This document shows, piece after piece, positions 32,945 through 44,589 of a stretch of 64,000 nt of DNA. Origin of the DNA: Notamacropus eugenii (lineage: Eukaryota; Chordata; Mammalia; Diprotodontia; Macropodidae); assembly GCF_028372415.1 (NCBI RefSeq), contig NC_092877.1:250185510-250249509 (forward strand). The letters are read 5' to 3'. The notes below the pieces were generated by a model. The model did no database searches and was not told the DNA's origin. It saw only the letters and a program-made list of their open reading frames with translations. Position 1 is the stretch's first letter, and each line of letters begins with the position of its first letter. The translations under genes were made by a program, and so were the position numbers.

Positions 32945-33455
32945 TTTGTACTTTATAAAGAGACTTTTTGCAGTGGCAAATACTGGAAATTGTAGGGATG
33001 TTGGTCAATTGGGGAATGGCAAAACAAATTGTGATATATAATTGTAATCTAATATTGCTGTGCTATAAGAAATGATGGTCCCAATGATTGTAGAAAGACA
33101 TGGGTAAACTTGCATGAAATAATGAAGAGTGAAATGAGTCACAACTAAGAGAATATTGTATCAAAAACCAGGAACTTGGTTTTTTAGAGCAACTTTGAAT
33201 GACTGAGTCATTTTAACTATTTTAAATACCCAAATTAACTACAAAGGATCTATGGAGGAAGACACTATCAGAATCCACAGAAAGAACTGGTAAACAGAGG
33301 TAAGCATGCATACATACCTATTTGTGTCTAATAGAATACTTAATTGTGCATAATAGATTTGCGGTTTCATATGCAATCATCTTTTTTTGTTTGTTTTTAA
33401 TTATATTATTTTATAGAAATGCTTGTTTTATGTCAGGTTCAGAATAAAATGTTTA
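32945..33455 (+). mobile_element. L1 3' end (ORF2 C-terminus and 3' UTR), 5' truncated
   Basis: It starts within the sequence equivalent to 'ttatagcagctctttttgtggtggcaaa', continues with 'ggtcaattggggaatggcaa', 'tgtgctataagaaatgatgg' and 'gagtgaaatgagtcacaact', then the 3' UTR ('agaatccacagaaagaactg', TTTTTGTTTG run) and stops at an A-rich end (tttaaaaaagc). This is one of only three plus-strand L1 pieces in the window. Confidence 0.85.
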
Positions 33456-33534
33456 AAAAAGCAACAAAAAATTAAATAATGAACAAAGAAACTATTACTA
33501 AACTCACATGAAAACAATATAGTAGACATGGAAT

Positions 33535-33755
33535 CACTATGAGAGTCAGAAGACAGGACTTGGACTCAGAAGAACAGTAGTGAGGGAAGTATCAGCTGTG
33601 TGACCCTGGACAAGTCATTTAATTCTTGGTGCCCCAGGCATCTCACTTAATAGGAACGTAGTTATCACTGTGCACTGATAAAGGGATTTCCTTCATGGTA
33701 GAGGTCCACACACCAAACAAAGAAATCAAAAGTCCAGGCATCAAAAATTCCTCAT
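33535..33755 (+). mobile_element. CORE-SINE with a distinct 3' tail
   Basis: After the head and 'gtgtgaccctggacaagtca' the element reads 'ggtgccccaggcatctcact' and ends with 'gggatttccttcatggtaga'. The copy at 47645-47885 shares this layout (tcagtgcttcaagcaactct, then gtagggaatttcctc), so both belong to a CORE-SINE subfamily different from those ending in aacaacaa. Confidence 0.72.
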
Positions 33756-34710
33756 AGGGAGTCCTCTTGTAGCTTTTCTGGCAATGAATTTTGTCTTTTT
33801 CCTAAAAAGGAATTATTTGTTTCTTGATTGGTTGGTTCTTGAATATACTTGCTTGGCTTACATAGGCCCCATCATAGAAATAGTTAAAAAAATAATTAAA
33901 CCAGGTAAGTACTCAAGGGTGAACATTTGTCAGTCAGTATATGTTGTGCACCTGTGAGTGACTTATTGCTTATTTATTCACAGCAGCCTGAGATAGAATC
34001 TTCTCCTTGAATTATGGCTACACAACCTCTAAAAATTCTAATTATTTTTGCTATTTGTTCAACCAAAAGTGGAAAAGGGCAAGCAGTTGGGAGGAGGAGG
34101 GGGTGAGGGACTCAAAGCTACTGACAAAGATCTGTGCATTTTATTTTGTCATAAAAGACGAAAGATGTATTCTGTCTATGAAATTCCCAAAAAATTTCAT
34201 GTCAATTAGATACTCTTAATTTTAAAAAAATCAATAAATCTAATATCAATTAAGGTATGATTCAGCTTGTACTTCATACATTAACTGGGTCGAACTAAGA
34301 TAACTTTCCACTAAGCATTTGCTGCATTATATAACATAATTATTTCCTATGGTATATCTGCTTAGTAATGCACAACCACAGTGGTTCAGATTGGTATTGA
34401 CCATACATCTCAATATGATTTACTACACCCTTTCATTGGCAATGAATTGTGGCAACCCATGGAGTGCTCTATACTGCCTAGTTTATTTCAAGGACTTTAT
34501 GTCATAGTGAGCTAAATAAAAGCCAGTGAAGACATGCCAAAGTGTGGAGGGAATGACATAAAGTTTTGAAAAACTTTAGTCCTCTTTTGTACCAGTCAAA
34601 TGTTGGCTAAAATTATCATTTATTAGTGATTTTTGGAAGAGTACTTTAATAAATCTACATATGCATATATGTATATCTTTATGTACAGATATACGTATGT
34701 GTGTACATAT

Positions 34711-34817
<107 letters not shown>

Positions 34818-34865
34818 CAGAGAGTTAGAGATAGATATATAGACCTGCAGATATATAAATAAACC

Positions 34866-35125
34866 TGGACAGTTAAGTGGTGCTGTAAATAGAGTTCTGG
34901 GTATCAAGTCAGGAAGATCATCTTCCTGAGTTCGTTTCTACAATCACACATTTACTAGCTTGGTGGACCTAGACAAGTCACTTAACCCTGTTTTCCTTAG
35001 TTCCTCATCTATAAAATGAATTGGAGAAGGAAATGACAAAGCACTCCAGTATCTACCAAGAAAACCCCAAACAGGGTCAGGAAGAGTTTATATGACTGAA
35101 TTTACTAAACAACAATAACAATAAA
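34866..35125 (+). mobile_element. Marsupial CORE-SINE, full length
   Basis: It runs from the head 'tggacagttaagtggtgctg' through 'gacaagtcacttaaccctgt', 'tcctcatctataaaatgaat', 'tggagaaggaaatgacaaag', 'cactccagtatctaccaaga' and 'aaccccaaacagggtcagga' to the tail 'aaacaacaataacaataaaa'. All landmarks are in order. Confidence 0.93.
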
Positions 35126-35364
35126 AGTACATAAACATATGAATGTGTATGTGTGTATATATATTCACATATATATACATGCATATGTGTTTATACATGT
35201 GTGTTTGAATTTATCTATGTATGTAGATCCTCCCAAATTATTTTTATTCATTTTTCAATGGCATATAAATCTACCACACCAGGAATGGAATCTACCTAGA
35301 GGCACAATGGCCTAGGACACCACAATTTTCAAAAGGCATAAGGAAGCAGGGAAATTAATTGAAA

Positions 35365-35495
35365 TCAATTCATTTCAACTCAATAAGCACTAATTAAGAT
35401 TGCTATTATCTAACTAAAAGTCACTTTCCTAAGTATTAGAATTCTAAAGATTAAAAAACATCATATTTTCTGTCCTAACAATTTTAAGTCTTGAA
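35365..35495 (-). mobile_element. L2 LINE 3'-end fragment
   Basis: The plus strand 'tcaactcaataagcactaat' followed by 'ctttcctaagtattagaatt' and 'tattttctgtcctaacaatt' resembles the reverse-complemented L2 3' end. Confidence 0.55.
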
Positions 35496-36690
35496 ATGAG
35501 ATAAGAACTACTTAGAAGGTTCTTTTTACTTGTTTGTTTTGCTTAGTTTAGTTTCTAACTCACACATAGGTCTTCATGCCAGGGGATTCACAAGGGAGTA
35601 GAGGGAATTTGTCTACAGAAAAAAAAGAAATAGACATGTAGCATGCATTAACTGAATAAAAAGATATATTTCTCTAGGAACTTTGCCAAAACATACCATA
35701 AACATATATACACAAAACATACTATATACACATACATATATATTTATGTGTGTATATAAATTTAAATATAAAAAAACATATATATATATTTATATACACA
35801 CACTGTAAATGTGGCTTACTGGTAAAAATATCACTTCTGCAAAGAAACTTTACATTAAAACCCTGATGGAGAGAATAGGTTCTGGCTGAGTATAATAGAG
35901 ACAACAGTAACACAAAGGAAAAGATGAGCAAGTTCCTGTGTGTCTTTGGATATTTTTTTCAATGTTATAGGGCTCTCACATAATTGGGCAGGCCTTGGTG
36001 TGGTCATGACCTTCTTTAAACTGAATAATAAGTAAAGCAATATTTAATGCTTACATCACGAAACTCTAAGGGTCATGACTGCTGGGACAGGGGTGGGTGG
36101 GTCAGTATTTTTAATATAATAGGAAAGACAATATACAAATATATATGCTACAATTAATAATTTAAAAGGGGAAAGAGCTACTTTAGACAAAATTATATAA
36201 TAGATTGGAAGATAAAAGCATCACTTTCAGATATAACATTTAAATTACTGGCAATGCAAATGCGTTAGGGTGGACAAATACAAACTGTACTCTTAAGGAT
36301 GAATCAACAAAACTTAGAAACTAATGGATGGGGGCAGTAAAGGAGAGAGGGGTCAAGAGAACATCTCAATGCCTAATTATAAGTAAGGCAAGGGGGGAAT
36401 TGAAAGCATAGAAAAAGTAATGGGTTGAGTGAATGGAGAAGAATGGTCACTGTAGAAGAAAAAACAGACTCAGCAAGAGTGAAGTAAAGAATGAGTCAGA
36501 AGGAGAAGAGAACTTAATCTAATCCATGTCATGTAAGTGAAAACTTTAGAATTGAAATTAAATATAAATAAGTATTTCCTAATTGTTATGATTATTAATC
36601 ATAGAAATGTTATAAGATTTTTAGGAGGCATTTTTTTATAAAACTTATATATATATCAAACTAAGTGCAAAATTATGAAGTGTAAGCTCT
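35496..36690. other. Mostly unassigned interval
   Basis: This contains short TA/CATA zones (35695-35805) and, at about 36308-36390, a weak match on the minus strand to the L2 coding region ('acaaaacttagaaactaatg', 'gaggggtcaagagaacatct'). The rest is not recognised. Confidence 0.4.
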
Positions 36691-36694
36691 CAGT

Positions 36695-36870
36695 ATGTTA
36701 CAATGGAAAGACTCTCTCTGAAGATAGAGGATCTGAGTTCTAATCCTATCTTTTCAATGTACACCTTGGATAAATCACTTACTTTACTTTGGTCTTAGTT
36801 TCCTCAAGTGGAAATGATGGAATAGGATTAGGTGGCCTGTGAAATCTCTATCTAAAATAACTTTCTTGTT
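36695..36870 (+). mobile_element. MIR/THER-type CORE-SINE
   Basis: The order 'gatctgagttctaatcctat', 'ccttggataaatcacttact', 'cttagtttcctcaagtggaa' and 'ggattaggtggcctgtgaaa' matches the CORE-SINE from box B to the L2-like tail. Confidence 0.75.
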
Positions 36871-37164
36871 CGAGGAAGACACTTTTCCATTTCATTCACC
36901 CTTTTGGCAATTTTCTTCCTTAAAATATCCTATCCCTCAATTCTGTTATGGTCTAAGAATAGTGAACCTTCCTATGCAATTGTAGAGTGACAGGTTATCA
37001 CTGTAATATCAACAGCTTTTGGAATTCCTATCAGGCTCCAAAATATCAACACCTAATTGGGACTACAAGTAAGCCCACTCCTTGAAATGTGAGTACTGAA
37101 GAATATGGAGTGAAGGGGAAATATTTCATCTGGCTTTTCAGGAAAGACTGGACATTGCTTCCAT

Positions 37165-37345
37165 ATTGTAAGTGCTTAGTAAATATTGATCAACTGATTG
37201 ATTATTGTAGCTTAATAAAGCTTTTTGAGAAACAAGAGACTTAGGTTTTTATTTCAGTTGTACCATTATTTAGCATCATGGGCCTGGCATATTACATGGC
37301 CACCCTGGATCTTAATTTCTTCATTTATAAAATGAAGGATATGAA
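37165..37345 (+). mobile_element. L2 tail followed by a weak MIR piece
   Basis: The stretch 'taagtgcttagtaaatattg' then 'atcaactgattgatt' matches the L2 3' terminus. From 37240 a diverged MIR-like segment follows, with 'tggatcttaatttcttcatt' then 'tataaaatgaagg' near its end. Confidence 0.5.
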
Positions 37346-37476
37346 TTCATAGATGATTCAAGAGATTAGTCATACAAGTAATCATTTCCTCCACAGGTAC
37401 GGAGTGAAATTCACTATTCTCTTTTTATGCTATATAATTCTTCATTTATTTTCCATAAAATCTTTGACATGTAGAT

Positions 37477-37670
37477 CAGAAGTGTTAAACTCCTGGTCTA
37501 TGAGTCACGGACACTAGGACCTGGAGTAAGGCCCAAACCAGATAAGAATGAAACTGAGAAATGTTTAACAAATGATAAAAATACAAGGCAATGTATACAC
37601 TGCAGTTTGTGGTTTTCTGCATCAATAGACAACTACAGAGATCCATTTCTATTTGACTTTCATGCCACTG
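37477..37670. mobile_element. hAT (Charlie-like) MITE
   Basis: The terminal inverted repeats are cagaagtgttaaactc (left) and the reverse complement of gactttcatgccactg (right), of the hAT type 'cag-ggtgtcaaactc'. The body includes 'aatgtttaacaaatgataaa' and 'gtttgtggttttctgcatca', which resemble a marsupial hAT MITE. The 8-base flanks, atgtagat and atgaggaa, agree at 5 of 8 positions, which would fit an old hAT target duplication. Confidence 0.62.
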
Positions 37671-37824
37671 ATGAGGAAGATTTATCTAATATGTTGGAGG
37701 GTGTTCTTTTTATGTATTTCATCATTTTTATGTCAGTGGAACATTTAATTTATTCATCTTTTATCCCTTGCTCTCATTATGTGATTAGCCTTTTTTTTCT
37801 GTACATAAAGGTTCTTGACTAGTA

Positions 37825-38035
37825 CTTTATACAGTGTAAAACTCTGTGATCCTTATAACAGTCCTTTGAGATAGATATTGTCATCACCCTCATTTTATAG
37901 ATAAGGGAACTGAACCTAAGCGAGATTCAGTGATTTGCTTAGGGTCATAAAACTTTTAAGTGTTTAAGGTAGGATTCAAACTCAGGTATTCCTTCCTCCA
38001 AGTACTTAACTCTATCTACTATCACACCTAGAAGC
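37825..38035 (-). mobile_element. MIR element
   Basis: The plus strand 'tgatccttataacagtcctt', 'tgagatagatattgtcatca', 'ccctcattttatagataagg', 'gatttgcttagggtcataaa' and 'aggattcaaactcaggtatt' is the reverse complement of an almost full MIR. Confidence 0.88.
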
Positions 38036-38984
38036 TGACATATTATAGTGTATCCACCATGAGTTTATCCATTGTCTGTTCAAGACTTTTCAATTTTGAT
38101 TCGTCAAAGGTCTTACATAATTTACAACCACATAGAATTACTATTCAAAACTTTGTATTAACAAAATGAGTCTAAAGAGGAGTAAGGATTTTGACATGAC
38201 TGGAATCACTACACAATATATTTGAACCAAACTAAAAACACACAGTCTCTTCTTCTATCTTTTGAAACTGATTATCTAGTTGTTTTTTTTTCTTATTTTT
38301 CTACATCTCACCAAAACAACAACAACAACAACAACAAAATAACCAAACCCTTGAAGTAAACTAATACAGAAATCTGTGAGTCTCGGGGCTGAGATTTACT
38401 CTTTCAATAGTCATTTGGCAAGAAATAAATAGAAACAAAAAAAGACATTTATAACCCTGATAGCTATGTTTTTTCTCAGCCAATTAGACAACATATAGTT
38501 CACCACAATTCATGATCAGTTGCTAGTTACTTTGCCAAAAACTTTTATGTTGAGCAACCTTATATTCTTACTAGTCAAAAGTTATTACAAGAATGTACGT
38601 CTAGCATAAGTTCACGGAAATTGGTCTAAAAAGTCCAATTCCCTATAGGTAAAGTAAAAGTAAAGTGGTTAAGTAAAAATTATGCTACCTGTAATCAATT
38701 AAACCTTCCTGTAATCATAAAATCTTGTTTATTAGGTATAACATCCCAGTTACAATTACATGGTCAGTATTCAACTGCAATTGAACTACACATTTTTAAA
38801 CTAGGAATATTTCTCAGTTTGCACTCTTCTTTTTCTACAGACAATTCAAAGTTATTTTAAATCCTATCTACTTTTTGTAATCTAACATCAAAGTAAGTTA
38901 CAGAGTGTTTGTTTTGATCAAGGCTTTAAAATCAAAGGATAAAGTATATTTAAAAAAAAAGTTTTGTCTTTTGTCTGCAAAGTT
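38036..38984. other. Unassigned interval with a short (CAA)n run
   Basis: AT-rich sequence containing (CAA)n at 38314-38338. No recognised element or coding frame. Confidence 0.45.
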
Positions 38985-39056
38985 TTTTTTTAATTTAATT
39001 ATACTATTTATTTTCAGTTTTCAATAATCACTTCCTTCCTTAAGCCTTAAATTTGA
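38985..39056 (-). mobile_element. Very short L1 3'-end fragment
   Basis: The plus strand 'tttttttttaatttaattat', 'actatttattttcagttttc' and 'aataatcacttccttcctta' matches the reverse complement of the L1 terminus and tail. Only about 70 bases survive, a heavily 5'-truncated insert. Confidence 0.65.
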
Positions 39057-39479
39057 AATGGAGTTATAGAGAAGTAGGTAGTCATCCCTTCACAACAGCA
39101 CTGATAATATTGATATGATTCTTTTTATTCTCAATCCTTGAGCAAGATGTGAAAATGATGTGGGACTGAGGCAGTGAAAGACTGGGGCGGGGAGGTGGGA
39201 GGTGGAGGTTGAGAAATCCCTTATCCTTACTTGTTTCTTTTTTAAAAATAGATTATTTATTTTTAACATGCTTTTCCTTGCAAGTTTTGAGTTCCAAATT
39301 CATTTCCTCCTTCTCACACTAAGTCTCTCAATTATGTTTGACTTAATCCACTATAGAAAAAATGGCACACTACTACAGTATTTTTTCACTTCATTATTTT
39401 TGTCAAAACAATAACAACAACAACATATAGGGTAATGAGGAGTCAGAAATGACTGACAACAACAACCAAAATCATATGC

Positions 39480-39960
39480 CAAAACTTATCTAGCACTTCC
39501 CCAATTGATGTCTATCACTGTAATTTCCAATTCTTTGCCATCACAAAAAGAGTTGCTATAAATATTTTTGTACATATAGATTCTTTTCCTTTTTCTTTAA
39601 TCTCTTTGAAATACAGACTTAGTATTGGCAGATCAAATGACACAAGCCTTTTCATACCCCTTTGGGTCTCATTCCAAATTGTTCTCCAAACAGACTGGAT
39701 AAATTCACAGGTCCAACAACAGTTCGTTCGGGCAACTAATTGTCCCTCATCTTCTCCAGCATTTCTTATTTTTGATAGATGTGAGATGGTACTTCAGAAG
39801 TGTTTTAATTTCCATTTTTCTTAACAATAGAGTTTTAGAGAATTTTTTCATATGACTATAGATAGCTTTGATTTCTTTTTCTGAAAAGTGCGTGTTCATA
39901 TCATTTGACCATTTATCAATTGGAGAACAGCTCTTAGTTTTATAAATTCGACTCAGTTCT
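39480..39960 (-). pseudogene. L1 ORF2 C-terminal remnant
   Basis: The minus strand translates, with frameshifts, to segments such as FSEKEIKAIYSHMKKF, HLTSI, KKCWRR and YPVCLENNLE, which are the L1 ORF2 C-terminal region. The cysteine of CWRR is kept, but the partner residues are interrupted. Confidence 0.8.
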
Positions 39961-39984
39961 AAATAAGTATATATTTGAAAAAAT

Positions 39985-40230
39985 CCTGGTAAATTGAGAA
40001 GTGAATAGAGTGTTAGGACTAGAGACAGGGAGACCTGAGTTCAAATAGAACCTCAGACACTAGCTGTATGACCCTAGGCAAGTCACTTAACTCATTTGCC
40101 TTAACTCACTGGAGAAAGAAATGGCAGACCACTATGGTATCTTTGCCAAGAAAACCCTATGGACAGTATTGGTGTGCGATGGTTCACAGAGCTACAAAGA
40201 GTCAAACACGACTGTCTAATTGAACAACAA
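39985..40230 (+). mobile_element. Marsupial CORE-SINE, full length, inserted in the L1
   Basis: Landmarks in order: 'gagacctgagttcaaataga' (box B), 'cctcagacactagctgtatg', 'ccctaggcaagtcacttaac', 'ggagaaagaaatggcagacc', 'atctttgccaagaaaaccct' and the tail 'ctaattgaacaacaa'. It lies on the opposite strand from the surrounding L1. Confidence 0.93.
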
Positions 40231-40239
40231 TGTATACTG

Positions 40240-40580
40240 GAGAAACAAAGTCTTTTCTGGGAAACATATTGTAATTACTTTTTGATATAACTTCATTGCC
40301 TATGATAATTTTAGCAAAATGTAATTTCACTGATTATCTCCGTAAAGGAGGTCTGTATTTTTCCTTTTGTTTTCTCTGAGATCAAAATTGCTGCCCCTTC
40401 CTTTTTTGTATTTTTTTAGATTCTGATTCATTCCTTTATTTTAATTCTATGGGTGTTTTACTGTTTCAAATGTGCCTTTTGTGAACAATATATTGCTGAC
40501 TTCTGGTTTCTAATCCATTCTATCTGCTTCCATGTTGTGTGTGATCTCATTCCGTTCACATTCACAACTATTTCATCCCA
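40240..40580 (-). pseudogene. L1 ORF2 endonuclease N-terminal remnant
   Basis: The plus strand 'ctgagatcaaaattgctgcc' (the GVAIL.SDK strand), 'gtgccttttgtgaacaatat' (the C-LQETH region) and 'cattccgttcacattcacaa' (the N-VNGM region) is the reverse complement of the first third of L1 ORF2, in the same order as 2280-2550. Confidence 0.78.
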
Positions 40581-40595
40581 ATATCATGTTTCTTC

Positions 40596-40658
40596 CTGTC
40601 TATCTGTCTCTGTCTCTCTGTCTCTCTGTCTTTCTCTCTCACTTTCTCTTTCTCTCTC
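40596..40658. repeat. TC/TCTG-rich tract in the L1 inter-ORF region
   Basis: A (TCTG)n-(TC)n run just upstream of ORF2 in the sense of the element. The L1 at 1-5312 has only an unexpanded 'ctatctgtgtctttctctcc' at the same place. Confidence 0.88.
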
Positions 40659-41129
40659 CTCAAAGGTCTATTTTGCTTCTACCACGTGCCTTCCTTAATC
40701 CACCTCTAATTTATCATCGATCTCCTTTTTAATTCCTTAAACTATTTTCCTATGGACATATAGCCTTCCTTCTTTGAACTAATTCTAATATGTGAGGCTC
40801 AAGTATTGCCTGCCACCCCCAATTTTCCCATCCATTATAGAAGTTCTGCCTTGTATGCTTTCTTATGTGAGAAAATTTTCCTTTTTGTACTTCTCCTTGC
40901 CCCTTTCTTCCAGCACATCCCTCTTCCTCCCCCCTTTCTTCTTATTGAGATCATTTTAACATAGTTGACTGACATTCATGCCCTCCATGTAAACTTCTTT
41001 TAACAATCTTAATGATTATGAAGTTCTTGGGAGTTACATATAACATTTTCCCATATAGTAACGTAAATAGTTTAAGTTTCTTGAGTCCTTTATGATTACT
41101 CTTTCATGTTTATCTTTCTATGCTTCTAT

Positions 41130-42140
41130 TCAGTCCTAATGTCATTTTTTTCTTATTCAGCTCTGATCTTTTCACTAGGAATGCTTAAAGGTACTCTTAA
41201 TTAATATTTTCCTCTCAAGGATTATACTTAGGTTTTTTTGTTTTGTTTTGTTTTTCCGGGTAGGTGAATCTTGTTTGTAATGCTAGCTCCTTTGCCTTCC
41301 AGAACATTAAATTCTGAGCCCTCCACTCTTTCAATGTGGAAGCTGCTAAATCTTCTCTGATCCTGACTGTGGTTCCACAATATTTGATCTGTTTCTTTCT
41401 GGTTGCCTGTAATATTTTCTCCTTGACCTAGGAGCTCTAGTATTTGGCTGTAGTATTCCTGGAAACTTTCATTTTGGTATGTCTTTCAATAGGTGATCAG
41501 TGGATTTTTTAAATTTCTATGATACCTTCTGGATCTAAAACATTGAAGAAGTTTTTCTTGATAATTGTTTGAAATATACCTAGACTCTTTCATGGATTGT
41601 GACTTTTAAGTAGTAGAAATATTCTTAAATCATCTCTTCTCAATCTTTTTTCCAGGTAATGTATTTTTCTGATAAGATATTTAATTTTCTTTCTTTTTTT
41701 CTTTTCTTTATTTTTATTGCTTCTTGGTTGTTCATTAAGTTAATAGCTTCCATTTGCTCAATTCTAATTTTTAAAAAATCATTTTCTCCAATGACATTTT
41801 GTAGTCTATCTCCTCCCCCAAATTAGGCCAGTTCTACTTTGTAAAGAATTCTTTGCTTCGGTGACATTTTGTACTTTCTTTTCCATTTGACCCATTCTGC
41901 TCTTTAAAAAAATTCTTTATTGAATTTTTGTGTTTTTTTTTTTAAATCATTAGGCCAATTCTGCTTTTTAATGTGTTATTTTCTTCAGTATTTTGTGCCT
42001 CTTTTACTCAGTTGTTACTTTTTCTATTTTTTAATCACTATCATTTTTCCCCCCAATTATCTCCCTAGCACTCATCTCACTCTTTATCTCTTTGGGGAAT
42101 TTTTGTCAACTATGGGTCGAATTGGCATTTTTCTTTGATG
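41130..42140 (-). pseudogene. L1 ORF1 remnant
   Basis: The plus strand shows the reverse complement of ORF1 sequence from the C-terminal domain ('cttattcagctctgatcttt' near 41155, 'aagctgctaaatcttctctg' near 41341) to the coiled coil ('ttccatttgacccattctgc' near 41881, repeated in variants). All frames are broken. Confidence 0.8.
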
Positions 42141-42959
42141 TTTTTTATAGCTCTTTTCACTCTGTTGCCTTCCTCTAGTTTTGTGTCTTGGTCTTCCCTG
42201 CCACCCTAGTAGCTTTTTACGATTATTTTGTTGTTATCACTGTCGTTGTTGTTTTCTCATTTTTCAAGCCTATTTCTTGTCTTTGAACTTTATGTTAAAT
42301 TTTGGTTCTGCTCAATTGAGAGTGAAGAAGCACTGTCTCAAACTTCAGGTGTTTTTGTGCTTTTGTTTTCAGATAACTTTGAGAGTTTGCCAATTTTTGT
42401 TGCTTCCCAGGTGTTCTGATACTGGAAGAAGAAAGGTCACTATTTTTTTGGTCTGTGCTCTGGTCTTTACCAAGGAAGAGTCATTGGGCCTTACAGCTGT
42501 ACCCAACAGCATTCCTCTCTTCTTTGGAATTGTGACCAGGGTCCTTCCTACCTTATGTATGATTACCAGCATTCCTCTCCACGCTGAAGCTTTGATTTAG
42601 AATTGCATATTTGGTAAAAGTGTTGCCAATCAACACCAGCTGGATTCAATCCTAACCAAAGTTCCTCTGTAATCCCTTTCTAAACAGTCACTTGACTCCC
42701 TCACCATCTCTGTACTGAGAACCTCTGCTTCTATATCCATTGTTACCTCTGTCAGATGTGTGAACTCTGGACAGACTTCACCAGATGACCTTTATCACAG
42801 TGTTATAGACATCTCCTGTCTACCACTTAACATTTTTCTTAGTTTTGTTTCTTCAAAATTTGATGTGAGGCTTCATTTTAAAATTATTTGGAAGGGAATA
42901 TTGGAAAAGTTCACTGGGTAGGTGCCCCTAATCAACCATATTGGCTCTACCCCCATTTC

Positions 42960-43585
42960 CTTCCTTTTGAACAAGATAGATTTTTGAATATTTACAGTGA
43001 TGCTATAAATTAGATACTATTATCCTCATTTTATATTTTGGAAATTCAGGCAGATAGAATTTTAATGACTTGCTCAAGATCACATAGTATCTGAATCTTG
43101 ATTTCACAAGTCTGTTGTGAGACCCATATGAAGTAATTTAGATAAAGTGCTAATTAAATATTAGCTATTATTGGTTGAATGGAAGGGATTGGGTTTTTTT
43201 GAGAACTATATTAATGTTCTTTGAATGATTGTTTATTATATGTCAATAATATTTTGGATCTAATGGTACAACTTAAAATTTAAACTATTCATTCTTTGGA
43301 GATAATTGTGACCTACTTTTCTCAACAACACTTTATAACACTGTGTCAATTTCAAATTATTTCCCACTTTGTATATTGCCAGACTTAACTATTGCCGATT
43401 AGGGAGAAACTTAAGGAAGTAACCTATTTTCCCTTGTTGCAAAGCTGCCCTGGCTGAGGTCTAGAGGATGAGTATTTCAGATATGCTTCACAACTTCTTT
43501 AACCAGTCAAACCCCAGGATTTCACCTATCACTGTCGGGGTCATCAGAGAGGATCAAGGACTCACAATTTACCCCCCACCTATCC
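42960..43585. other. Mostly unassigned interval with a MIR piece
   Basis: At 43005-43110 the plus strand 'tagatactattatcctcatt', 'ttatattttggaaattcagg' and 'ttaatgacttgctcaagatc' is a reverse-complemented MIR. The rest of the interval is not recognised. Confidence 0.6.
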
Positions 43586-43690
43586 TCAGAATGATAAACT
43601 GACTTGCACAAAAATATACAGTGAGATAGTAACACAGCCAGAAGTAGAACTGATGTCTCCTAGTTCAGTCTCTGTCCTCTTCAAACATAT
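43586..43690 (-). mobile_element. MIR fragment (weak)
   Basis: The plus strand 'gataaactgacttgcacaaa', 'aatatacagtgagatagtaa' and 'cagccagaagtagaactgat' fits the reverse complement of the MIR core ('ctgacttgcccaaggtcacacagc... agagccaggattcgaac') with divergence. Confidence 0.5.
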
Positions 43691-44084
43691 ACTCTTCTGA
43701 AATTAAGTAACAAGAAGAGTTGGAGAGAGAGATGATAAGTATCTTATGCATCTATGAATATGATAGTGTGATTGTTAACACCTTATGAGAAAGCCCAGAG
43801 TCCTATGTATAAAGTATATTTAGTACCTGAGATTCTGACTGATACCAGACAAATCTAAGTTTTCAACTAGTCTGGGCTACCACGAAAGAGTGGCCCTATA
43901 GTGGGCACAATGAAATCAAAGTTTGGGTAAGGTAAAATCAAATTCCACTAATATTTTTAGTACACCCCCCTTGAGATGTCCTTGTATCTAAGACTCCCAT
44001 TTCTTATCAAGACCAAGTTTGTGGCAAGTATTCTTATAAAAGCACCATGGATACTAGGGAAAAGAATCATGAATAAAGTCTGTC

Positions 44085-44160
44085 AATAAACACTGATTTA
44101 TTAATCTCTTAATATGTACCAAACACTATGGAAGCACTGAAGGTACATAGGAAATGCAAA
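44085..44160 (-). mobile_element. L2 LINE 3'-end fragment
   Basis: The plus strand 'gtcaataaacactgatttat', 'taatctcttaatatgtacca' and 'aacactatggaagcactgaa' is the reverse complement of the L2 terminus. It is probably part of the same L2 as 44590-44890, with the LTR-like repeat between them. Confidence 0.65.
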
Positions 44161-44164
44161 ATAC

Positions 44165-44530
44165 TATAACAGCAAGCACCTAGCACACCCAATATGGCTG
44201 CCAGCACAGGTTCTTTGATCTGCTTTTCTTAAAGGAAAGGAAATTTTTAAAGAGGTCCATAATCTACATTAATTGCATTCACTAGTTAAGGGGAAAGGTT
44301 AGCACTGTGAATGTGGAGAAAATACAGACAGAAAATTCAAGCAGAGAAAATAACATAAAAACCAACAGATAGGGCTCTGACTGCCTGAATCAAAGTAATA
44401 TTGCTATTCACTTTACATACTTCCCTGTATCAAGGGAGCCTATCAAGGCTGAGCAGATAGGAGATCTGAACATATGGTTACTCAGAATCTCAACGTGTGA
44501 ATCACAAGGTCCTTCCTGGAAGATTAAGAA
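44165..44530 (+). mobile_element. LTR-like interspersed repeat, partial second copy
   Basis: Shares with 28960-29570 the ordered blocks 'tttgatctgcttttcttaaa', 'ataatctacattaattgcat', 'ggagaaaatacagacagaaa' and 'aaaaaccaacagatagggct'. It lacks the downstream TATA/AATAAA part. It sits between two L2 pieces. Confidence 0.5.
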
Positions 44531-44589
44531 AATCGTTGTCATTATATCACAGAGTATAAGAGAGTGAACAAAGGTGTAAACCACTTGGA

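Larger units (their letters stand above)
39232..42950 (-). mobile_element. L1 retrotransposon lacking most of ORF2, 5' end present
   Basis: On the minus strand: 5' end with a diverged GAGCCAATATGG motif (42935-42948), 5' UTR (42950 to about 42140), ORF1 remnant (about 42140-41130), inter-ORF region (41130-40590), the first part of the endonuclease (about 40580-40240), then a SINE, then directly the ORF2 C-terminus (39960-39480) and 3' UTR (to 39232). The rest of the endonuclease and the whole reverse transcriptase are missing. It is either one element with an internal deletion or two same-strand L1 pieces joined at the SINE. Confidence 0.82.

Noticed and set aside
38314..38338. CAA repeat considered as the tail of a SINE
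   Set aside because: No SINE body is present on either side.
42181..42600. 139-codon plus-strand frame
   Set aside because: It lies antisense in the ORF1/5' UTR part of an L1 and has no recognisable domain.
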